A stretch of 21,963 bases of DNA, from positions 1 through 21,963 of the forward strand of contig DASWMO010000044.1 in assembly GCA_036399715.1 (NCBI GenBank), written 5' to 3'. Below the pieces are notes generated by a model. The model was given only the letters and a program-made list of their open reading frames with translations. It had not been told where the DNA came from and made no database searches. Below are positions 1 through 12,020 of the stretch, one piece after another. Position 1 is the stretch's first letter. Each line of letters opens with the position of its first letter. Position numbers and translations under genes: made by a program. Origin of the DNA: DASVSE01 sp036399715. GTDB lineage: Bacteria; Bacteroidota; Rhodothermia; Rhodothermales; Rubricoccaceae.

Positions 1-3
1 CGC

Positions 4-1083
4 GTGACCGGACGCCACGTCTTTGGTGCCGCCGCGCTCACCTGTGCCGTGCTCGTCGCCTCGGGATGCGGGCAGACCCACCACGTGCTGCCCCCTGCGC
101 CGCTGCGCGCGGGCGAGGTCGCCGTCGCGGCGCACCTTCAGTGGTCGCCCGGCGCGCCCGCGTTCCCGGTCTCGCTCGGTGCCGGCCTCTATGTCGGCGT
201 CACGAGCCGCGACGTGGTCGGCGGATCGCTCTCGGCGATCTTTCTCCCGAGCGCGCTCAGTGTCGCGCACTACGAGCCCCTCGGCGGCGGCGCGTGGCTC
301 GCGCTCCAGGGCCACCTCTCGAACCTCTACAGTGCGAGCGTGATGACGACCGCCGATGCCGTCGCCGTCGCCTCGTTTCCGACGGACGCCGGGTACCAGT
401 CGGTCCGCGCAGGCGTCGGCGTGGTCGCGCCGCTGCCCGTCGCCGGGTGGCTCGCCGGGCGCGACACGCTGCGCGGCCCGCGGCTACCCGTCGTGCCGCT
501 CCCGATCCTCGGCGTCCAGCTGCGCCTCAAAGACGCCGTCCTGGATGTGCAGGTCCGGCCCGGCCTCACACGCGCTTTCGTGCGCCACCAGCGCCGCGGG
601 CTCCAGGCTGGCTACGACGCCGCTACGGGCGCGGCCGGTCCAATTGTCCTCACGCGCGATGATGTGGCGAGCGTCGAGCGCGACACGACGTCGCGCTGGC
701 AGCGCCGCTGGCCCGCAACGCGCGTCCACCTCGCCGACGGCGGCGATATCTGGATCCTTCCGCGCGACCCGTACCCGGACTGCACCGGCTGCGCCCTCAA
801 GCAGGGCGCCCTCGACGCGCACGCGCCGACCGACGCGCACCATCTGTACTGGATTAGCCTGCCGACCCGGTTTACGCCCGCATATCCCGACGGCGGCGGG
901 ATGCTGCTTGTTGAGTTGGACATGGCAGCCGTTCTGGCCGAGTGGGAGCGCGACGGCGTGCTGCGCCTCACACCCAGCCCAGAGGCGGCCGAACAGGCGG
1001 CGCGGCGCGTCCGCTTCCCCGCCGACCTGTCGGTGAGCATCGGCGGGGCCGGAATCGCTCGCGACCCGGCAGGGGCGCCGTGA
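4..1083 (+). CDS. Putative secreted lipoprotein of unknown function
   Basis: I do not recognise this 359-residue protein. The N-terminus has a short basic start, a hydrophobic stretch and a lipobox-like VASGC, which places the lipidated cysteine at about residue 22, so an outer- or inner-membrane lipoprotein is likely. The mature part is rich in Gly, Ala and Val with alternating hydrophobic residues, which would suit a beta-rich fold. It carries a DCTGC motif near residue 260 and a more charged, helical-looking C-terminus. The start used is a GTG only three bases into the window, so a start upstream of the window cannot be excluded, although the signal peptide fits this one well. The stop overlaps the start of the next gene in a GTGA arrangement, which suggests translational coupling to the YdjM-like membrane protein. 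Coding is certain; function is unknown. Confidence 0.8.
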   Translation: MTGRHVFGAAALTCAVLVASGCGQTHHVLPPAPLRAGEVAVAAHLQWSPGAPAFPVSLGAGLYVGVTSRDVVGGSLSAIFLPSALSVAHYEPLGGGAWLALQGHLSNLYSASVMTTADAVAVASFPTDAGYQSVRAGVGVVAPLPVAGWLAGRDTLRGPRLPVVPLPILGVQLRLKDAVLDVQVRPGLTRAFVRHQRRGLQAGYDAATGAAGPIVLTRDDVASVERDTTSRWQRRWPATRVHLADGGDIWILPRDPYPDCTGCALKQGALDAHAPTDAHHLYWISLPTRFTPAYPDGGGMLLVELDMAAVLAEWERDGVLRLTPSPEAAEQAARRVRFPADLSVSIGGAGIARDPAGAP

Positions 1084-1616
1084 TCATCGGTCACCTTCCG
1101 GCGGGCTATCTCGCCGCGACAGCCGCCCTGGACCGGCTCGGGAGTACCGAGTCGCAGCGTCGGGTGCTCCTCACGGTGGCGCTCGTCGCGAGCGTTGCGC
1201 CGGACATCGACCTCGTGGCGTTCTACGCCACCGGCGGGCACGTCCACCACCACGCGTACCCGACGCACTGGCCGCTGGCGTGGCTGGCAGCGACGGCCCT
1301 CGGCCTCGCCGCGACGTGGCGCCGTCCGGCCATCGCGCTCGGCGTCGCGTTTGCTGGGGCAGCTGGCCTGCTCCACCTCGCGCTCGACAGCATCGCCGGG
1401 GCCGTCCGGTGGGGCGCGCCGTTCTCGGATGGGGTGGCGACGCTCGTCGACGTCCCGGCGCGGCACGCATCGTGGGTGACGAGCATGGTGCTGCACTGGA
1501 CGTTCGGCGCCGAGATTGTGCTGGCCATCGTGGCCGGCGTGGTGCTGTGGCGGCGACGAACGGCTAGACGGCGACCGTCTCCACCGGGATCGCCTCCGCC
1601 GCGAGCGGGAGCGTGA
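1080..1616 (+). CDS. YdjM/DUF457-type membrane-bound metal-dependent hydrolase
   Basis: This 178-residue membrane protein has the hallmarks of the YdjM (DUF457) family: PDID at about residues 41-44, a histidine cluster HHH at 56-58 followed by THW, and HLALD at about 99-103. These Asp and His residues sit next to hydrophobic helices and are the proposed metal ligands. There are about four membrane segments, the last near residues 145-165, followed by an Arg/Pro-rich cytoplasmic tail. The substrate is unknown for the family. The start chosen is GTG at 1080, which overlaps the upstream lipoprotein stop by four bases; longer in-frame starts would read backwards into the lipoprotein gene as Arg-rich out-of-frame sequence. 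The last 53 bases, encoding the Arg/Pro tail, overlap the 3' end of the oppositely oriented histidine kinase gene. Confidence 0.8.
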   Translation: MIIGHLPAGYLAATAALDRLGSTESQRRVLLTVALVASVAPDIDLVAFYATGGHVHHHAYPTHWPLAWLAATALGLAATWRRPAIALGVAFAGAAGLLHLALDSIAGAVRWGAPFSDGVATLVDVPARHASWVTSMVLHWTFGAEIVLAIVAGVVLWRRRTARRRPSPPGSPPPRAGA

Positions 1617-3111
1617 CCGTGAACAGCGCCCCGCCGGCCTCGGAGCGGCCGGCCGCGAGCGACCCGCCGTGCCCGACGGCGATGTCGTACGCGAGCGACA
1701 GCCCGAGACCCGTCCCCTGCCCCGGCGCCTTGGTCGTGTAGAACGGCTCGAAGATGCGCGGCAGCGCCACGTCCGAGACGCCCGCACCGTTGTCGGCGAT
1801 CGTCACGTGGACGACGTCGTGCCCGAGGCGATCGCGGCCAACGCTCGCCTCGACGCGCACGAACGGCTCGAATCCCGCGGCCTCATAGCCCGCGCGCTCG
1901 CGCGTGGCGTGGACGGCGTTCTCGATGAGGTTCAGGAAAAGGCGCGTGAGCGCGCTCGGGATGCCGAGAACCGTCACGTCGGCGATGGCCGGGTCGATCT
2001 CGCACTCCACGTGGACGGCGCGCAGCGTACCGTCCTGCGGCCCGACAGCCTGCTCGGCGGCCGTCTCGACGAGGGCCGCTACATCGACCGGCGCGCGGTC
2101 GCCGGAGACACCGCGGGCGTGGACGAGCATCGTGCGCACGATGTCGTCCGCGCGGCGCCCGTGGTCCAGCACGCGCCCGACGTTGTCGCGGACGTCCGGG
2201 AGGACGGCGCGCGCCTCGGCCGTCTGGCCGGCGTCGAAATCCGCGATGGCCTCGTCGGTCATCTCGGCCGCAAGCTCGGCGAAGTTGTTGATGAAGTTGA
2301 GCGGGTTCTTGAGCTCGTGCGCAACGCCGGCCGTGAGCCGCCCGAGCCCGGCAAGCTTCTCCTGCTGCACCATCTGCGCCTGCATGGACTGCACGTGCAC
2401 GAGCGCGGCCTCGCGCTCGGCGACGGCCTGCGCGAGGTGGACGTTGCTCGCGCGGAGTGTCTCGTTCGCCCGGTCGCGGGCATGGAGCAGGCGCCGCAGC
2501 GCGACCGCGCTCACCGCGATGAGCCCGAACAGCACGAGGTTGGTAAGCGCCGTCGCCCAGAGCGCCCGGCGCTGCGCCACGACGACGCGATCGGTCCAGA
2601 AGCTGCGCTCACGGATTGCCTCGAACCGCAGCACGTTCGTCTGCGCGCGGATGGCTTCCATCAGGCGCACGCCGCGGTCTGTCCGGACGAGCGCGAGCGC
2701 GGCGTCGGGGCCGGCGGTTCGGTACAGCCTGATGACCTCGTCCATCTCGTCCTGCTTCGCGCCGATAGCCGTGCGGAGGGTCGCCAGCTCCCGGCCGTGG
2801 ACAGCCGTCCCGCTCACGAGCGTGTCGAGGCGTGTGAGCAGGCTGTCGGCCTCGTGGCGCTTGCCCTCGTAGGGATCGAAGTAGGCCGCCTCGCCGGTGA
2901 GGAGGTAGCCCCGCTGCGCCGTCTCGGCGTCCGCGAGGGCGACGCGGACGCGCAGCAGCGTCCGGATGATCTCGGTCGGTCGGTCGGCGCGCTCGAAGCT
3001 GTCCCCGAGGTCTTCGATGCTCCGCGCGACGACGGCCGCGCTCACGGCGATCGCGACCAGCAGGACGAGTGCACCGAACGCGAGGCTGATCTTCTGGAAG
3101 AGGGTCGCCAC
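1564..3111 (-). CDS. CHASE3-domain sensor histidine kinase
   Basis: A 515-residue membrane sensor kinase. A first membrane helix lies at about residues 8-30. It is followed by an extracytoplasmic CHASE3 domain (about 33-170) with the family signature DAETAQRGYLLTG, then a second helix at about 184-206 and a coiled-coil linker. The HisKA segment contains HELKNPLNFINNF, with the phosphoacceptor His at about 265. The ATPase domain shows an N box (ENAVHA), G1 (DNGAG), F box (FEPFYTTK) and G2 (GTGLGLS). It should autophosphorylate and pass phosphate to a separate response regulator, since it has no receiver of its own. The GTG start at 3111 was chosen because the open frame upstream reads as Ser/Arg/Pro-rich non-coding protein and overlaps the upstream kinase. 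It lies 106 bases after the hybrid kinase stop, so the two are probably co-transcribed. The CHASE3 ligand is unknown. Confidence 0.92.
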   Translation of the reverse strand: MATLFQKISLAFGALVLLVAIAVSAAVVARSIEDLGDSFERADRPTEIIRTLLRVRVALADAETAQRGYLLTGEAAYFDPYEGKRHEADSLLTRLDTLVSGTAVHGRELATLRTAIGAKQDEMDEVIRLYRTAGPDAALALVRTDRGVRLMEAIRAQTNVLRFEAIRERSFWTDRVVVAQRRALWATALTNLVLFGLIAVSAVALRRLLHARDRANETLRASNVHLAQAVAEREAALVHVQSMQAQMVQQEKLAGLGRLTAGVAHELKNPLNFINNFAELAAEMTDEAIADFDAGQTAEARAVLPDVRDNVGRVLDHGRRADDIVRTMLVHARGVSGDRAPVDVAALVETAAEQAVGPQDGTLRAVHVECEIDPAIADVTVLGIPSALTRLFLNLIENAVHATRERAGYEAAGFEPFVRVEASVGRDRLGHDVVHVTIADNGAGVSDVALPRIFEPFYTTKAPGQGTGLGLSLAYDIAVGHGGSLAAGRSEAGGALFTVTLPLAAEAIPVETVAV

Positions 3112-3217
3112 GCTGCGCCGGTAGATGGAGCACCAAGCTACATATGCGCCGGCGAATGTGCCTTCTCCCACCGCGCATGCCCCAGCACGGGGCTCATGCC
3201 CGGGCCGTGCGGTCCGG

Positions 3218-7093
<3,876 letters not shown>

Positions 7094-7203
7094 GGTGGGG
7101 GCGTGGGACTGCGCCGGGTATCGTCCAGCGGTGGACACGCCGTAAACCAGACGGCTAGTGCCGACAGGGCAGTGGGCTCGCGCCAGCCGATTCACAATAA
7201 CGG

Positions 7204-7218
7204 CTGTCAGTCTGACAG
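7204..7218. promoter_or_regulatory. Perfect 15-base palindrome in the kinase-clpB divergent region
   Basis: CTGTCAG-T-CTGACAG is a perfect inverted repeat with 7-base arms around one central base. It lies 163 bases upstream of the clpB start and 111 bases upstream of the hybrid kinase start. It has the form of a dimeric repressor or activator operator. It is not the CIRCE element, and I cannot name the regulator. The rest of the 287-base intergenic stretch (7094-7380) shows no other clear element. Confidence 0.5.
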
Positions 7219-7380
7219 ATCCGTCCTCTCTGGCACGCCCTTCGCACGGCTCACCGAAACCCGCTGCCCCTCCCAGCACGTCGGATGTACTGCCACCCGG
7301 CAGCTCCTCTCCGACTAGAATTCAGCGCTGGGTCGGGGCATTCGAAAGCAATCGATCTGCCAACTCGTTTCTCCCCCACC

Positions 7381-10083
7381 ATGAACCTCCAGAAATTTAC
7401 CGTCAAGGCCCAGGAAGCGGTTCAGCAGGCCGCCGAGACGGCCCAGAGCCGCACCCACCAGGGCCTCGACCCGGCTCACCTCGCCCACGCCTTTCTCGCA
7501 GACGGCGGCGGCCTCGCGCCGACGCTCGTCCAGCGCGTCGGCGCCGACCCAGCGGCGCTCACGGGCCGCATCGACGCCGCACTCGACGCGCTCCCGCGCG
7601 TGACCGGCGCGAGCGTCTCGGGCCAGTTCGTCACGCCCGCGCTCAATGCGGTCTTCGACGCCGCGCTCGCCCGCGCCGAGGGTCTCGGCGACGCCTTCGT
7701 CTCGACCGAGCACCTGCTCATCGCGCTCGCCGAGAGCAAGGGTGCCACCGGCGATGCCTTCCGTGCAGCCGGCGTGACCGCGGATGCCCTTCTCGGCGCG
7801 CTCAAAGAAACGCGCGGCGGGCAGCGCGCGACGGATGCCTATGCCGAGTCCAAGTACGACGCCCTGAACCGGTACGCCCGCGACCTCAACGAGGCCGCCG
7901 CGAAGGGCAAGATCGACCCGGTCATCGGGCGCGACGACGAGATCCGGCGAGTGCTGCAGATCCTCTCGCGGCGGACCAAGAACAACCCGGTCCTCGTCGG
8001 CGAGCCGGGCACGGGCAAGACGGCCATCGCCGAGGGCCTCGCGATCCGGATCGTCCAGGGTGACGTGCCCGAGGGCCTCAAGTCCAAGCGCATCCTCGCG
8101 CTCGACATGGGCGCGCTCATCGCGGGCGCCAAGTACCGCGGCGAGTTCGAAGACCGCCTCAAGGCCGTCGTGAAGGACGTGACCGACGCGGCCGGTGAGA
8201 TCATCCTGTTCATCGATGAGATCCACACGCTCGTCGGGGCTGGCGGCGGCGAGGGTGCGATGGATGCAGCCAACATCCTCAAGCCCGCCCTCGCGCGCGG
8301 CGAGCTGCGCGCCATCGGCGCGACGACGCTCGACGAGTACCAGAAGCATTTCGAGAAGGACAAGGCGCTCGAGCGGCGCTTCCAGACCGTTCTCGTCAAG
8401 GAGCCGACGGTCGAGGACACGGTCGCGATCCTGCGCGGCATCAAGGACCGCTACGAGGTCCACCACGGCGTTCGCATCACCGACGGCGCCATCGTCGCTG
8501 CGGCGGAGCTCTCGGACCGCTACGTCACCAACCGTTTTCTGCCCGACAAGGCCATTGACCTCGTCGACGAGGCGGCGTCGCGGATGCGCCTCCAGATCGA
8601 CAGCCGCCCCGAGGTCCTCGACGCCGTCGAGCGGACGATCCGCCAGCAGGAGATCGCCCGCGAGGCCGTTAAGCGCGAGGGCGACACAGCCCAGGCGGAC
8701 GAGATCACGCAGCGCCTCGCGGACCTCGACGAGGAACGCGCCCGCCTGACGGCGCGCTGGGAGCAGGAGCGCGGCCTCGTCCAGACGATCAAGGACGCCA
8801 AGGCGCAGATCGACGCCCTCCGAACCGAGGCCGAGACGCTGGAGCGCGAGGGCGACTTCGGGCGCGTCGCCGAGATCCGCTACGGCCAGATCCCGGCCCT
8901 CGACGCCGACATCGAGACAGCCTCGAACGCCCTGCGCGACGTCCAGACGAACGGCGCGATGCTCAAGGAGGAGGTCGACGCCGAGGATATCGCCGACGTC
9001 GTGAGCCGCGCGACGGGCATCCCGGTCTCGCGGATGCTCGAAACCGAGAAGGAGAAGCTTCTCGGGATGGAAGCGGTCCTCGCCGCCCGCGTCGTCGGGC
9101 AGCCCGAGGCCGTCGAGGCCGTCGCGAACGCCGTCCGCCGCAGCCGCGCGGGCCTTCAGGAGACGCACCGCCCGCTCGGGAGCTTCATATTCCTCGGGAC
9201 GACGGGCGTCGGCAAGACGGAGCTCGCCAAGGCGCTCGCCGAGCAGCTCTTTGACGACGAGCACGCCCTTGTCCGGATCGACATGTCCGAGTACCAGGAG
9301 CGCCACACCGTCTCGCGGCTCGTCGGCGCGCCTCCGGGCTACGTCGGCTACGACGAGGGCGGGCAGCTGACGGAGGCCGTCCGGCGGCGGCCGTACTCGG
9401 TCGTCCTGCTCGACGAGTTCGAGAAGGCGCACCCCGAGGTGTCGAACGTGCTCCTGCAGGTCCTCGACGACGGCCGCCTGACGGACTCGAAGGGCCGCGT
9501 CGTGGACTTCTCGAACACGCTCATCATCATGACGAGCAACCTCGGCTCGGACATTATCGCGCAGCGCCTCGCCGAGGGGCCCGTGTCGGACGCCCAGATG
9601 GAGCGGCTGAACGAGGACCTCACGGCTCTGCTCCGCCAGCGCCTGCGGCCCGAGTTTCTCAACCGCATCGACGAGACGGTCGTCTTCCGCCCGCTCGGCC
9701 GCGACCAGATCCGCCAGATCGTCGGGCTCCAGTTCGAAGGTCTGCGCCGCATGGCCGAGAAGGCGCACGGCCTGCGCCTCGTCCTGACGGACGCCGGGGC
9801 CGACGCGCTCGCCCGCGAGGGCTTCGACGCGGCTTTCGGTGCGCGCCCGCTCAAGCGCGTCCTCCAGCGGCTCGTCGCCAACCGCCTCGCCGAGCAGATC
9901 CTCGCCGGCTTCGCCTCGGCGGGCGACACGGTCGTCGTGGACGCCGCCCCGGGCGGCGGCGTGACGCTGTCGACGGTCCCGGCTGGCGAGCCACTCCCCG
10001 TGCCGCGCCCGGCAGAGGCGGGCCCCGAAGGCGACGGGCTGGAAACGGCCCGCACGCGCCTCGTCTCTGCGGGCGACGCGTAA
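7381..10083 (+). CDS. clpB: ATP-dependent disaggregase ClpB (Hsp104 family)
   Basis: A 900-residue ClpB, the hexameric AAA+ disaggregase that threads aggregated proteins and works with the DnaK system. The N-domain has the Clp_N pattern (residues 1-150). AAA-1 has Walker A GEPGTGKT (about 207), pore loop KYRGEFE (about 251) and Walker B FIDEIH (about 277). The coiled-coil M domain (about 400-530) that separates ClpB from ClpA and ClpC is present. AAA-2 has Walker A GTTGVGKT (about 606), pore motif GYVGYDEGG (about 653), Walker B LLDEFEKAH (about 676) and a sensor-2 segment GARPLKRVLQR (about 820). The N-terminus MNLQKFTVKAQEA resembles Bacteroidota ClpB and fixes the ATG at 7381. After the last AAA domain there is an unusual Gly/Pro/Ala-rich tail of about 35-40 residues. 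A strong hairpin follows the stop. Confidence 0.98.
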   Translation: MNLQKFTVKAQEAVQQAAETAQSRTHQGLDPAHLAHAFLADGGGLAPTLVQRVGADPAALTGRIDAALDALPRVTGASVSGQFVTPALNAVFDAALARAEGLGDAFVSTEHLLIALAESKGATGDAFRAAGVTADALLGALKETRGGQRATDAYAESKYDALNRYARDLNEAAAKGKIDPVIGRDDEIRRVLQILSRRTKNNPVLVGEPGTGKTAIAEGLAIRIVQGDVPEGLKSKRILALDMGALIAGAKYRGEFEDRLKAVVKDVTDAAGEIILFIDEIHTLVGAGGGEGAMDAANILKPALARGELRAIGATTLDEYQKHFEKDKALERRFQTVLVKEPTVEDTVAILRGIKDRYEVHHGVRITDGAIVAAAELSDRYVTNRFLPDKAIDLVDEAASRMRLQIDSRPEVLDAVERTIRQQEIAREAVKREGDTAQADEITQRLADLDEERARLTARWEQERGLVQTIKDAKAQIDALRTEAETLEREGDFGRVAEIRYGQIPALDADIETASNALRDVQTNGAMLKEEVDAEDIADVVSRATGIPVSRMLETEKEKLLGMEAVLAARVVGQPEAVEAVANAVRRSRAGLQETHRPLGSFIFLGTTGVGKTELAKALAEQLFDDEHALVRIDMSEYQERHTVSRLVGAPPGYVGYDEGGQLTEAVRRRPYSVVLLDEFEKAHPEVSNVLLQVLDDGRLTDSKGRVVDFSNTLIIMTSNLGSDIIAQRLAEGPVSDAQMERLNEDLTALLRQRLRPEFLNRIDETVVFRPLGRDQIRQIVGLQFEGLRRMAEKAHGLRLVLTDAGADALAREGFDAAFGARPLKRVLQRLVANRLAEQILAGFASAGDTVVVDAAPGGGVTLSTVPAGEPLPVPRPAEAGPEGDGLETARTRLVSAGDA

Positions 10084-10105
10084 GCCGGAGGCCAGGCATC
10101 GCGTA

Positions 10106-10138
10106 CGAGGCCGCGCTCCTTCCCGGGGCGCGGCCTCG
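10106..10138 (+). terminator. Hairpin terminator after clpB, without a T-tract
   Basis: An 11-bp perfect stem (CGAGGCCGCGC with its complement), extended by three more pairs including one G-T, gives 14 pairs (10106-10119 with 10125-10138) around a 5-base loop. It lies 22 bases past the clpB stop. The downstream sequence is not T-rich, so it may act as an intrinsic terminator of the GC-rich type or as a 3' end-stabilising hairpin. Confidence 0.6.
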
Positions 10139-10259
10139 CGTATTCACGGCACCGGCGGTCGCGAGGCGGTTCGTCTCGGCCGCCTCGTCGGAGCGTTTCG
10201 CCAGACGCCGGGAGCCGCGTCACGTGTAGGGCCGTTTCGGCGGCCCCGCTCCCCTATGC

Positions 10260-11720
10260 ATGACCGGCCTCGACGCCCTCCGCCTCCGCACCCGCCGCCT
10301 GACGCCGCACGCCGTCGCCCCGGGCGAGGTCGTGCTGTGCTGGCTCATGCAGGCGCTCCGCGCCGACGAGAACCCGGCCATCGACGCCGCCATCGCGCTC
10401 GGCAACCGCCTCGGGCTGCCCGTCGTGGTCCTGCACGCGCTGGAAAACCGGTATCCGTACGCCTCGCACCGCCTGCACCGCTTCATTCTGGAGGCGAGCC
10501 GCGAGTTGGAAATAGGCGTCGCCGCACGCGGCCTGCGCTTCGTGCGCTGGGTCCGCCGCGCGCCGGACGGCGAGTCCGAGGTCGACCTCGTCGCGCGCCT
10601 CGCCGTCCGCGCCGCGGCCGTCGTCTGCGACGACGTGCCGACGTTCGTCACGCGCGACTACGCCGACGGCCTCGCCGCCCGCCTCGACCGCGCCGTCCTC
10701 GGCGTCGACGCGTGCTGCGCGGTCCCGATGAACGCCTTCCCGCGGCACCTCCGCACGACGCCCGCCTTCCGCGCGGCCCACACGCCGCTGCGGGCCGCGC
10801 ATGTCGCCGCAGACACCACGCAGACGCCCGACGTGCCGCCGTTCACGGGCACCCTCGACTCCGAGGCGCTCGGCGATGACGCGGCGCTCGACGCGCTCAT
10901 CGCGACGTGCGGCGTGGACATGAGCGTCCCGCCCGCGCCGGGCTGGTCCGGCGCCCGCTCGGCCGCACTCGCACAGCTCGCGGCCGCGGTCGAGGTCGTC
11001 GTGCCGCGCTACAAATGGACGCGCAACAACCCCGCCCTCGCCGGCGGATCGGCGCGCCTGTCGCCGTGGATGCACTTCGGCGTCCTCTCGCCCCGCGAGG
11101 TCGCCCGGGCGATCACCGACGCCGAGGCCGCGGGCAGCGTCTCGGCCGCCGCACGGTGGAAATTTCTCGACGAGACGCTCACGTGGCGCGAGTACTACCA
11201 CCACCGCTGCCGCCACGAGCCCGCGTGGGCGCGCTACTCGGGCCTGCCCGACCACGCCCGGGCGACGCTGGACGCGCACCGAACGGACCCGCGGCCGGCC
11301 CTCTACTCGCTCGGCGAGCTCGCCCGCGGCGAGACGGCGAGCGAGGCCTGGAACGCCGCTCAGAAGCAGTTCCTCCTCGACGGCTGGATGAACAACAACC
11401 TGCGCATGTTCTGGGTAAAGCAGATCCTCCTGTGGACGCCCACGCCCGAGGTCGGCTTCGCGACGGCGTGCACCCTCAACGACCGCTTCTCGCTCGACGG
11501 CCGCGACGCGTCCACGTACGGCGGCATCCGGTGGGGCTTCGGCGACGCCAAGCCGGGGTACCGCGAGTTGCCCGTCCTGGGTTGGGTCGGGCCGAAGGGC
11601 GACACTGCCATCCGCAAGCGCGACGGCGCCGCGGCATGGCTCACGGAGCAGGCCGCGCGCCCATCGCTGGATGTGTCGATCCCCGACGACCCTGCCGAGG
11701 CGTTCGCGCGCTACCTCTGA
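10260..11720 (+). CDS. phr: Class II-like CPD photolyase (deoxyribodipyrimidine photolyase)
   Basis: A 486-residue FAD-dependent enzyme that would split cyclobutane pyrimidine dimers with light. It has an N-terminal alpha/beta antenna domain (about 22-160, starting VVLCWLMQALRADENPA) and a helical FAD-binding domain. Class II features are the SARLSPWMHFG segment (about 264), NNNLRMFWVKQILLWT (about 378) and NDRFSLDGRDASTYGGIRW (about 407). Trp364, Trp385 and Trp392 reproduce the spacing of the class II electron-transfer tryptophans (360, 381 and 388 in the Methanosarcina mazei enzyme, from memory). The C-terminus after GIRWGFGDAKPGYRELPV departs from the usual class II ending. The ATG at 10260 directly precedes the antenna domain and follows a C-rich leader. 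It may be read with the small gene 55 bases downstream. The class call is from motifs, so the precise subfamily is less certain. Confidence 0.9.
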   Translation: MTGLDALRLRTRRLTPHAVAPGEVVLCWLMQALRADENPAIDAAIALGNRLGLPVVVLHALENRYPYASHRLHRFILEASRELEIGVAARGLRFVRWVRRAPDGESEVDLVARLAVRAAAVVCDDVPTFVTRDYADGLAARLDRAVLGVDACCAVPMNAFPRHLRTTPAFRAAHTPLRAAHVAADTTQTPDVPPFTGTLDSEALGDDAALDALIATCGVDMSVPPAPGWSGARSAALAQLAAAVEVVVPRYKWTRNNPALAGGSARLSPWMHFGVLSPREVARAITDAEAAGSVSAAARWKFLDETLTWREYYHHRCRHEPAWARYSGLPDHARATLDAHRTDPRPALYSLGELARGETASEAWNAAQKQFLLDGWMNNNLRMFWVKQILLWTPTPEVGFATACTLNDRFSLDGRDASTYGGIRWGFGDAKPGYRELPVLGWVGPKGDTAIRKRDGAAAWLTEQAARPSLDVSIPDDPAEAFARYL

Positions 11721-11775
11721 CGCACCGGAACCCGCTCCCGGCCCACCCGTTGCCGCATCACATCCCCACGCCCCG

Positions 11776-12009
11776 ATGCCCGACACCCCGAAGGCCCCCG
11801 CGCAGAACCAGCAGAGCGACGCCATCGACGCCGCCGACACGTCCTCCGGCTCGACGGTCTCGACGCCCGACACGGACGGCGCGCGCGTCGCCGAGGCCGG
11901 CAACGGCTACGTCGGCCGGACGATGGACGACAGCCTCAAGACCAACCCGCGCGTCCGCGGCGACGGCGAGGTGAACGACGCGCCCGCCGACGAGGCGTCG
12001 ACCGAGTAG
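11776..12009 (+). CDS. Small acidic hydrophilic protein, unknown function
   Basis: A 77-residue protein rich in Asp, Ala, Ser, Thr and Pro with no hydrophobic segment, so it is probably cytosolic and largely disordered. A slightly more ordered motif, GNGYVGRTMDDSLKTNPRV, sits near residues 42-60. I do not recognise a family. The ATG at 11776 follows the same C-rich leader as other genes here (ATCCCCACGCCCCG), which supports it as a genuine start; extending upstream would run into the photolyase gene. It lies 55 bases after the photolyase stop on the same strand and ends 11 bases before the convergent channel gene. Codon use is GC-rich at third positions like its neighbours. Confidence 0.65.
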   Translation: MPDTPKAPAQNQQSDAIDAADTSSGSTVSTPDTDGARVAEAGNGYVGRTMDDSLKTNPRVRGDGEVNDAPADEASTE

Positions 12010-12020
12010 GGCTCGCGCGG

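Noticed and set aside
7315..9768. Very long open frame on the strand opposite clpB
   Set aside because: It is a shadow of the GC-rich clpB gene. It reads Arg/Asp/Leu-rich with no recognisable domain, while the + strand protein is unmistakably ClpB.
10229..10246. Small hairpin GGGCCG-TTTCGG-CGGCCC just before the photolyase start
   Set aside because: Only six pairs in a GC-rich region, so it may arise by chance. No evidence of a regulatory role.
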